Assembly: GCA_022562655.1 (NCBI GenBank)
Contig: JADFOU010000042.1
Span: 1-11,217 of the forward strand
Source of the DNA: a candidate division TA06 bacterium
GTDB taxonomy: Bacteria; Hydrothermota; DG-26; E44-bin18; JADFOU01
Direction: 5' to 3'
Length of the DNA: 11,217 bases
Both the position numbers and the translations under genes were made by a program. The notes beneath the pieces were generated by a model that had not been told where the DNA came from, did no database searches, and saw only the letters and a list, made by a program, of their open reading frames with translations. Positions 1-5,259 of the stretch are shown piece by piece (position 1 is the first letter of the stretch; every line of letters starts with the position of its first letter).

Positions 1-14
1 TAATAAGAGGTGAT

Positions 15-998
15 TTAGCGGAGGAGGGTCATCTTCCGAGTGGTGATGAAATCACCGTACTTCAAGCGGTAGAAGTAGATTCCGGTCGGCAGGGATCTTT
101 GACTGGCTGGGTCCTTTCCCTCCCACTGGATTTGATAGACCCCCGGTTCTTGAGGCTCATCCACCAAGATGTCCACCATCCTCCCTGTGAGGTCGAAGAC
201 CTCCAGCCTGACCCGGAGCTGGCTGCTGACAGCTGGGAGAACATAGCGGATGAGAGTAGTGGAATGGAATGGATTCGGCTGATTCTGAAGTAATATTGCC
301 CCTGAACTTGATTCAGGGTTTGCACTCTCTTTCTCTTCTACTCCTACAATAAGGGAATCGAATGTCTCACAAATTCCCCGTAGGAGAAAGTCGCCCCCAA
401 AAAAGGTGTCAAACTGCCACTGGAAGCCATCAAAGTAGTAGGTGCAGTTCATCGTCCCTGAGGTATCGTCATAGACATTCCAGAAAAAGGGGCTATCCAC
501 ATCGGCCCAGCCAATGTAAAAAACTGCACCTGTGGAGAGAAAGATCTTTTCCGTATCCGGCAGGTTGATTCGATACCAGTTATCATAAAAAGGAGAGACC
601 GTGCCGGAATCGAGCAAAGCCCCCGGAAGTCCTGAAGAGTCCGCCCAAATCATCCAGTGGAGATCGGGGGATTCTGAATCCGGATCCGAAGGCCAGAAGA
701 GGAGGGCAGCGAGGGAACAGGAGTCTGAGGTACTGAATTGCATCGCCTCCATAAATCCTATAATTCCATTGGCCCCTACTCCAAAGGTTGAATCCCCATC
801 CGGACACGTGAGGGTCTCTATGCCCGCAGGAGAGAATTGGGGGGGCAGGAAGTTGTCAGAGGGAAAATAGAGCTTTGGAGGAGATGAAGATTCCGATCGG
901 GAGACCCGAATCAAACCCTTTTCTTCCCCCTGTGAAGAAGGAGAAAAGCCCAAAACCAAAATTAAAAATACGGCTCCCCCCAAAATGATCCTATTCAT
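15..998 (-). CDS. Secreted protein with C-terminal T9SS/FlgD-Ig-type sorting tail
   Basis: This is a 327-residue exported protein of unknown function. Residues 1-24 form a Sec signal peptide: MNR, a hydrophobic core, then a cut near SSQG/EE. There is no lipobox. Residues about 45-215 are rich in Trp, Tyr, Gly and Asp, with short beta-type stretches such as SGLPGALLDSG and FYIGWADVDSP. This looks like a lectin-like or jelly-roll surface domain, but I cannot name the family. Residues 234-327 match the tail found on exported proteins of Bacteroidota and many FCB candidate phyla: a QNQPNPF motif, FDLTGRMV, then LPTGIYFYRL and a basic end. The ATG has a good ribosome site (AGGAGGG, 7 nt upstream). 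The linker NPESSSG (residues 227-233) is encoded by a palindrome also found in mqnL. It is divergent from mqnD and has no obvious link to menaquinone. Export by a type IX-like system is an inference. Confidence 0.82.
   Translation of the reverse strand: MNRIILGGAVFLILVLGFSPSSQGEEKGLIRVSRSESSSPPKLYFPSDNFLPPQFSPAGIETLTCPDGDSTFGVGANGIIGFMEAMQFSTSDSCSLAALLFWPSDPDSESPDLHWMIWADSSGLPGALLDSGTVSPFYDNWYRINLPDTEKIFLSTGAVFYIGWADVDSPFFWNVYDDTSGTMNCTYYFDGFQWQFDTFFGGDFLLRGICETFDSLIVGVEEKESANPESSSGAILLQNQPNPFHSTTLIRYVLPAVSSQLRVRLEVFDLTGRMVDILVDEPQEPGVYQIQWEGKDPASQRSLPTGIYFYRLKYGDFITTRKMTLLR
300..318. repeat. Palindrome CCCTGAA-N5-TTCAGGG inside the secreted-protein gene
   Basis: Two perfect 7-bp arms, CCCTGAA (300-306) and TTCAGGG (312-318), flank a 5-nt loop, cttga. 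On the coding strand it reads in frame as part of NPESSSG, the linker before the sorting tail. The same palindrome, 18 of 19 bases identical once one copy is turned round, occurs at 5555-5573 inside mqnL, where it encodes part of DPELVSG. Confidence 0.85.
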
Positions 999-1028
999 TT
1001 CAACTACCCTCCTAATTTAATGAAAGTC

Positions 1029-1057
1029 TTGAATCACCAAGGTCGATTTTTTATATC
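1029..1057 (+). promoter_or_regulatory. Possible sigma-70-type promoter for mqnD
   Basis: TTGAAT (1029-1034) and TATATC (1052-1057) are separated by exactly 17 nt, in the only gap between the divergent secreted-protein gene and mqnD. Each hexamer matches the consensus at 4 of 6 positions. The placement, about 60 nt before the chosen mqnD start, is reasonable. The motif match alone is weak. Confidence 0.4.
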
Positions 1058-1084
1058 CAAATGGCCAAACATAAGGCTCAGATC

Positions 1085-1104
1085 GGGCAGACTTGGGTCT
1101 GCCC
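1085..1104. repeat. Palindrome GGGCAGAC-ttgg-GTCTGCCC in the mqnD leader
   Basis: Perfect 8-bp arms (1085-1092 and 1097-1104) flank a 4-nt loop, just before the mqnD start chosen here. It resembles the palindromes inside mqnC (3070-3089) and mqnL (5757-5779): an uninterrupted GC-rich stem with a 4-5 nt loop and TAGG beside or in it. In an mqnD mRNA it would form a hairpin ending 13 nt before the ATG at 1118, so it could also affect translation. That effect is an inference. Confidence 0.8.
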
Positions 1105-1117
1105 CTACGAGAAAAAA

Positions 1118-1948
1118 ATGTCAAAAAAACTGCGTATTGGACACAGCCCCGATCCGGACGATGCCTTTATGTTCTACGGTTTTGCTTCAGGCGCTGTAAA
1201 AATTCAAGGCTTTGAGATCGAACATCTCCTGGAGGATATCCAGTCCTTGAACAAAAGAGCCCTGCAAGGAGAACTGGATGTCACTGCCATATCTGCCCAC
1301 GCCTATCCTTATTTAGCAAACCGTTACTGGATTCTCTCCTGTGGTGCCAGTATGGGAATGGGATACGGTCCTCTCCTCATCTCCAAGGATGACTTAAAGC
1401 CTGAAGACCTGGCAGGGAAAAGGGTCGCTATCCCCGGAAAAATGACAACCGCTTATCTCCTCTCCCGAATCTATCTCAAAGATTATGAACCCGTGGAGAT
1501 GAGATTTGATCAGATCCTGAGAGCCATTCAAGAAGAGAAAGTAGATGCCGGTCTCATCATCCACGAGGGGCAGATCACTTATAAAAGCCTGAAATTGAAA
1601 AAGATGATGGACTTTGGAGAAAGGTGGCAAGCCGATTCGGATCTCCCGCTCCCTTTGGGCCTGGATATCGTCCGATCCAGTCTGGGAGAATCTTTGGCAA
1701 AGGAAATCAGTGAAGGATTACGAAAGTCTATCCAATATGCCTTCGCCCATGAAGAGGAAGCCCTCACCTATGCCCTACAATTCGGCCGTGGAATCGAAAT
1801 GAATCAGGCAAGAACATTTGTCCGGATGTATGTAAATGAATACACCCTGGACATGGGTGACGAGGGGCGGCGGGGACTATCCGAACTTTTTCAAAGAGCG
1901 TATGAGAGGGAACTGATCCCCTTAATACCAGACCTGAAAATCATTTGA
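1118..1948 (+). CDS. mqnD: 1,4-dihydroxy-6-naphthoate synthase MqnD
   Basis: MqnD cleaves cyclic dehypoxanthine futalosine to 1,4-dihydroxy-6-naphthoate, the naphthoquinone precursor of menaquinone, in the cytoplasm. It has a periplasmic-binding-protein-like fold. The 276-residue product (usual length about 270-290) opens with the hallmark GHSPDPDDAFMFYG (residues 8-21). It continues with DVTAISAHAYPYL (54-66), a MGYGPLL segment (81-87) and IIHEGQ (147-152), whose His149 fits the catalytic His known for the family. An in-frame ATG at 1061 would add 19 residues, but these are translated from the palindromic repeat and look unlike MqnD. I prefer the ATG at 1118, followed by SKKLRIGHSP, although its ribosome site is weak. 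The gene is convergent with mqnC, so it is transcribed separately from the rest of the pathway. Confidence 0.95.
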   Translation: MSKKLRIGHSPDPDDAFMFYGFASGAVKIQGFEIEHLLEDIQSLNKRALQGELDVTAISAHAYPYLANRYWILSCGASMGMGYGPLLISKDDLKPEDLAGKRVAIPGKMTTAYLLSRIYLKDYEPVEMRFDQILRAIQEEKVDAGLIIHEGQITYKSLKLKKMMDFGERWQADSDLPLPLGLDIVRSSLGESLAKEISEGLRKSIQYAFAHEEEALTYALQFGRGIEMNQARTFVRMYVNEYTLDMGDEGRRGLSELFQRAYERELIPLIPDLKII

Positions 1949-1954
1949 AGTCAG

Positions 1955-2019
1955 CGGTATTAATGGATTGGCCGGATTGAATCTGCTGAATCCGCTGAAT
2001 CCGCTGATTAATAATACCG
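1955..2019. repeat. AATCCGCTG repeat with inverted ends between mqnD and mqnC
   Basis: The core holds near-tandem 9-nt units (ctgaatccg-like) at 1985-2006, opposite diverged GGATTGGCCGGATTGA at 1965-1980. The outer arms CGGTATTAAT (1955-1964) and ATTAATAATACCG (2007-2019) are inverted, apart from 3 extra bases in the right arm. The whole unit can fold into one imperfect hairpin. The mqnC stop codon (2010-2008) and its last codons lie in the right arm. There is no T tract, so it is not a classical intrinsic terminator, though it could limit read-through between the convergent genes. Bases 1989-2008 match 19 of 20 bases inside mqnE (5007-5026). Confidence 0.75.
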
Positions 2020-3114
2020 GATCTTCTCATAAAGGGTTGTCCGCTGAACCGGCTGAAACCCAGACTCACGGATAAGGGCGATTACCTCATCTACAGTAGT
2101 TGTATTCACATGTCCGGTCGCCCTGTGAACCTCTTCCTCGAATATCGTCCCTCCAAAATCATCTGCCCCGAAGTGGAGGGCAATCTGACCGGTCTTCTTC
2201 CCCTCGGAAAACCAAGAAGCCTGGATGTGGGGATAATTGTCCAGATAGATCCTGGAGACCCCCATGATCCTCAAATATCGATTGGCACTGGCATGTTGTG
2301 GAATCTTCTTCTCCAGAGGGGTATTCCCGGGCTTGAAACTCCATGGGATGAAGGCGGTGAACCCACCCGTCTCATCCTGTAGAGATCGAATTTTCTCCAA
2401 ATGCTCGATAATCTCCTCATCTGTCTCAACGTGACCATACATCATCGTCGCCGTGGATTTGAATCCCACCCGGTGGGCCTCCCGATGCACTTCAAGCCAT
2501 GCCTCTGACAGTCCCTTTTTCTTTCCCATCTTCACCCGAACACGATCCGCAAGGATCTCCGCCCCTCCTCCTGGAATCGTCCTCTGCCCCGCCTTCTTCA
2601 ATCTCATCAAAACCTCTCGAAGGGTCAACCCGGAGACCTCCATCATCCCCTGGATCTCTGGGGCTGAAAAGAAATGGGGTTGAACCTGAGGGAAGCGCTC
2701 CCGCATCCCTCGCACAAGATCCAAATAATAATCAAGGGGAAGGGCTGGATTCACTCCTCCCTGGAGGAGAACAGTGGTTACCCCTTTCTCTGCCGCCTTT
2801 CCCACCTTCTCCAAGACCTGCTCTACCGTCAAGGTGTAGGCATCCTCATCCTCAGGATGGCGATAGAAGGCGCAGAAGACACAGTCTACATTACAGATAT
2901 TGGTATAATTGGGGTTGGTGTCAATGACAAAGGTGATCTCCCCGTTAAAGTTGAATCGTTTTTTCACCCGGTTGGCGAGGGCGCCCACCTCTAAAAGTTC
3001 TGCCTCCTTCATGAGGGTGCATCCCTCTTCAAAGGTGATCCTCTCTCCCCGATCCACCTTCTCCTTAATGACAGGCAGGGATGCCTGTCCTACAATTGTG
3101 TCAAGTGATCCCAT
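2008..3114 (-). CDS. mqnC: Cyclic dehypoxanthine futalosine synthase MqnC (radical SAM)
   Basis: MqnC is a radical-SAM enzyme that cyclises dehypoxanthine futalosine to its cyclic form, two steps before the naphthoquinone precursor. The ATG form has 368 residues. It carries the cluster-binding CxxxCxxC as CNVDCVFC (residues 74-81) and FVIDTNPNYTNIC just before it. It also has LLQGGVNP, IPGGGAEIL, MMYGHVET, LQDETGGFTAFIPWSF, and LHFGADDFGGTI near the end, all in family order. The N-terminus contains TIVGQASLPV, encoded by a palindrome (3070-3089), where MqnC normally runs straight into its first helix. The start is ATG 3114, which overlaps the end of mqnA by 14 nt. A TTG at 3123 would add three residues. 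Neither has a strong ribosome site, so coupling to mqnA is likely. Compared with mqnE (a paralogue), the ends are shorter. Confidence 0.95.
   Translation of the reverse strand: MGSLDTIVGQASLPVIKEKVDRGERITFEEGCTLMKEAELLEVGALANRVKKRFNFNGEITFVIDTNPNYTNICNVDCVFCAFYRHPEDEDAYTLTVEQVLEKVGKAAEKGVTTVLLQGGVNPALPLDYYLDLVRGMRERFPQVQPHFFSAPEIQGMMEVSGLTLREVLMRLKKAGQRTIPGGGAEILADRVRVKMGKKKGLSEAWLEVHREAHRVGFKSTATMMYGHVETDEEIIEHLEKIRSLQDETGGFTAFIPWSFKPGNTPLEKKIPQHASANRYLRIMGVSRIYLDNYPHIQASWFSEGKKTGQIALHFGADDFGGTIFEEEVHRATGHVNTTTVDEVIALIRESGFQPVQRTTLYEKIRYY
3070..3089. repeat. Palindrome GACAGGCA-ggga-TGCCTGTC inside mqnC
   Basis: Perfect 8-bp arms (3070-3077, 3082-3089) surround a 4-nt loop. On the coding strand it is preceded by TTGTAG, and together they encode IVGQASLPV, an N-terminal stretch with no counterpart in the MqnC family as I know it. 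The insertion is in frame and lies near the terminus, where it is likely tolerated. Confidence 0.8.
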
Positions 3115-3922
3115 ATTCTTCAATCAAGTGTTTGAATTTTCTTTCTCCTTGTTCCTCCCTGGGTCCTATCCGATAGATAAAATTCTCCAGGTAATTCTTA
3201 AGATGGACAGCTTCCCCTAAATCTCCTGAAAATCGCTGCGCAATCTCATCTAAATTCTCCATACCTTCTTTAAAGGACTTCCTTAAAAAATTCCAGAGAG
3301 ACCACTTCCGATCCACAGGGAGAGACCTCCGCATCACCCATCGAGCAAAGACAAAGGGGAGATTCCTCCAGTCCCACCACTCCTCAGCAAGGTCCATCAC
3401 AAAGGGGAAATCTTTTCCATCTCCTTTCAGGGCCTCGTTCCCAATGACCAATCTCCCATCCACCCCATCCCGGATCCCCTGAAGATATTGGCGAGGATGA
3501 ACCCCGTATTTCACCTCTAAGAGAAGGCGCAAAAGGCGAAAGGCAGTAGAGGTTTCGGGAGTGATTCCCACCCTTCCCCCCTGGAGGCTCTCAACGGGTC
3601 CTTTTGAATAGAGGAGGACACTCTTGACCGGACCACTCACAGCGATTCCAAAATCTCCGATAGGTTCAAACTGATCGGATAGACGAAAATAATCGTAAAT
3701 GGACATCACACCCCCATCCACCTCACCCTTTTCTGCCAACTCTCCCAACCTCCTGGGAGTAACGGTGATACTCTTGAATGGGGAGTGTGGAGTGCGGATA
3801 GTATGTTTGTCTCCCCTTTGGGAGAATTCCGAATTCCCCTTTCCGAATTCCCCCTTCTCATTGGGCCAGAGGGCATAAAAAGGTTCTACATTCAGATAGG
3901 GGATTTTCCCGATGCTCATCAT
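3101..3922 (-). CDS. mqnA: Chorismate dehydratase MqnA, with repeat-derived insertion
   Basis: MqnA removes water from chorismate to give 3-enolpyruvylbenzoate, the committed step of the futalosine pathway. It shares the periplasmic-binding-protein-like fold of MqnD. The 273-residue product has IGKIPYLNVEPFYALWP (residues 4-20), GELAEKGEVDGGVMSIYDYFR (60-80), PVKSVLLYS, GGRVGITPETSTAFRLLRLLL and DLAEEWWDWRNLPFVFARWV, all typical. Residues about 21-48 are extra: a Gly/Ser/Lys-rich stretch from GAATTC-type repeats, placed between the first strand and VTPRRLG, where the family has only about ten residues. The reading frame is kept. Two ATG codons stand at 3922 and 3919. An AGGAGGGAGGG tract lies about 11-20 nt upstream, slightly far. 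The gene overlaps mqnC by 14 nt and lies 111 nt after mqnE. Confidence 0.92.
   Translation of the reverse strand: MMSIGKIPYLNVEPFYALWPNEKGEFGKGNSEFSQRGDKHTIRTPHSPFKSITVTPRRLGELAEKGEVDGGVMSIYDYFRLSDQFEPIGDFGIAVSGPVKSVLLYSKGPVESLQGGRVGITPETSTAFRLLRLLLEVKYGVHPRQYLQGIRDGVDGRLVIGNEALKGDGKDFPFVMDLAEEWWDWRNLPFVFARWVMRRSLPVDRKWSLWNFLRKSFKEGMENLDEIAQRFSGDLGEAVHLKNYLENFIYRIGPREEQGERKFKHLIEEYGIT
3779..3862 (-). repeat. In-frame GAATTC-type repeat insertion in mqnA
   Basis: Three GAATTC words (3824-3829, 3831-3836, 3845-3850) are spaced 7 and 14 nt apart inside near-repeats of gaattcc. They are followed by a gtgtggagtgcgg stretch (3784-3797) that also repeats itself. Together they encode about 28 residues (21-48) with no family counterpart. 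Similar aattcgg units occur in the second mqnL insertion (5528-5590) and, more loosely, in mqnP (8262-8291). Confidence 0.7.
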
Positions 3923-4033
3923 TTTTTTTACTTCCCTCCCTCCTTAGATTGAATGTTAGAACTTACTTCGATTCTTCTCCATTCACAATGGCAACAATTC
4001 GTAAGGGTGCCCCGCTTCCGCCTGCCGAGCCCT

Positions 4034-5191
4034 TCATACTCTCCCAACCCTCGGCCAGGGAGGCGGAATGTGGTGACCATTATAGACCCGGAGGATATTG
4101 AAGTAAGTATCTCTTTCTACAGGAGTTCTCCCTGCCCCCCGGATCATCTCCAAAAGTCTCTCCCGGGTCAATCCCACAGGGCTCTTTGCCAGTGCGGCGT
4201 GGGCAATCCGTTCCTCACCGATGGTGCCGGCGATGTCATCCGCTCCAAAATGGAGCCCCACTCCAGCGGTATCCTCCCCCAACATCACCCAGTATGCCTT
4301 GATGTGGGGAAAGTTATCCAGAAGGAGTCTAGAGGCGGCTAAGGTCCGGAGATCTTCCAAGGCTGAGGCCTGACGTTTTACAAGCCCCGTATGACCCGGT
4401 TGGAAGGTTAGGGGAATGAAGGTGAGAAATCCGCCGGTCTCATCCTGAAGTTCTCGAAGCTTTACTAAGTGATCCACTCGTTCCTCATAGGTCTCCATGT
4501 GACCATAGAGGAGGGTTGCATTCGTCCGGATCCCCATCCCATGAGCAATTCTGTGAATTCGGAGCCAGTCCTTCGCTCCGATCTTCTGCTTGAAGAGGGC
4601 CTGCCTCACCCTTTCCGAGAAGACCTCTGCCCCACCTCCGGGCATCGTATTCAAGCCTGCATCTAAAAGCCGCTCGAAGACCTTTTCCACCGGAATTTTG
4701 GCGATCTTAGAGAAGAAGGCAATCTCTACAGCAGTCCAAGCCTTGATCTGAATGGTTGGAAAATGAACTTTGATCTCCCGGAGGATATTCAAGTATTGAT
4801 CGAATTTCCATTTGGGATGAAGCCCGCCGACGATATGAACCTCACGGATCTCGGGAGAGAGTTTTGAAAGAATCTCTTGAAGGGTCATCTCATAAGCCTT
4901 TTCATCCCAGGGTCTCACGGCAAAATCACAGAATTTACAGGTGTATACGCAGATGTTGGTGGGATTGATCTGGCGGTCAATGATGAAATAGGCAACATCT
5001 CCATTCAATCCGCTCAATCCGCTGATCTTCTTCCGTTTCGCAAAATCGGCCATCTTTCCAAGAGCCATGAGATCCCATGTCTGAAAGAGGAGAAGCCCCT
5101 CTTTTCGTTCGATCCGTTCGCCTCTCTGAACCCTCTCCCAAATGGGAATCAGTCTCTGGTCTTGAAAATCAATTTCCTGGATTCTTTCCAT
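4034..5191 (-). CDS. mqnE: Aminodeoxyfutalosine synthase MqnE (radical SAM)
   Basis: MqnE is a radical-SAM enzyme that joins 3-enolpyruvylbenzoate (from MqnA) to the adenosyl group of SAM, giving 6-amino-6-deoxyfutalosine. The 385-residue product has the cluster motif CVYTCKFC (81-88) after DRQINPTNI, then HIVGGLHP (119-126), NTMPGGGAEVFSERVR (181-196), TNATLLYGHMET (223-234), LQDETGGFLTFIPLTF (248-263) and LHFGADDIAGTIGEE (313-327). Residues 56-63 (ISGLSGLN) come from two copies of a 9-nt repeat where MqnE usually has one or two residues before HGD/NGD. The C-terminal NGHHIPPPWPRVGRV looks like an extra tail beyond the usual end. No good ribosome site precedes the ATG at 5191. A hairpin (5210-5259) lies immediately upstream, between it and mqnL. 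Confidence 0.94.
   Translation of the reverse strand: MERIQEIDFQDQRLIPIWERVQRGERIERKEGLLLFQTWDLMALGKMADFAKRKKISGLSGLNGDVAYFIIDRQINPTNICVYTCKFCDFAVRPWDEKAYEMTLQEILSKLSPEIREVHIVGGLHPKWKFDQYLNILREIKVHFPTIQIKAWTAVEIAFFSKIAKIPVEKVFERLLDAGLNTMPGGGAEVFSERVRQALFKQKIGAKDWLRIHRIAHGMGIRTNATLLYGHMETYEERVDHLVKLRELQDETGGFLTFIPLTFQPGHTGLVKRQASALEDLRTLAASRLLLDNFPHIKAYWVMLGEDTAGVGLHFGADDIAGTIGEERIAHAALAKSPVGLTRERLLEMIRGAGRTPVERDTYFNILRVYNGHHIPPPWPRVGRV
5003..5026 (-). repeat. In-frame AATCCGCT repeat insertion in mqnE
   Basis: Two 9-nt units (AATCCGCTC, AATCCGCTG on the plus strand) occupy 24 nt and encode ISGLSGLN, with the frame kept. Bases 5007-5026 match 1989-2008 of the mqnD/mqnC spacer at 19 of 20 positions. 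The same repeat type therefore exists both between genes and inside one. Confidence 0.8.
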
Positions 5192-5209
5192 GGAAGTCAG
5201 TGGGTCGTT

Positions 5210-5259
5210 GATAGTAAATTGTAGATAGGTTCCCTACCCCCTACCTACAACCTACTATC
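5210..5259 (-). repeat. 20-bp hairpin between mqnL and mqnE, holding the mqnL stop codon
   Basis: Two 20-nt arms (5210-5229 and 5240-5259) pair around a 10-nt loop. On the plus strand 17 of 20 positions are complementary. In RNA made from the minus strand, the direction of the operon, the three exceptions become G-U pairs, so the stem is continuous. The mqnL stop TAG (5257-5255) lies in the stem. It is built from gtag/ctac near-repeats. No T tract follows, so termination is doubtful. RNA processing or stabilisation between the two genes is possible. Confidence 0.75.

Noticed and set aside
1955..2019. The mqnD/mqnC hairpin as a bidirectional intrinsic terminator.
   Set aside because: The stem is imperfect and has no T run on either side. 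I kept it as a repeat only.
3963..4037. A 24-codon ORF after mqnE whose ATG overlaps the mqnE stop (ATGA).
   Set aside because: It is very short, with Gly-rich content and no recognisable motif. It may only be a by-product of repeat DNA or of the altered mqnE C-terminus.
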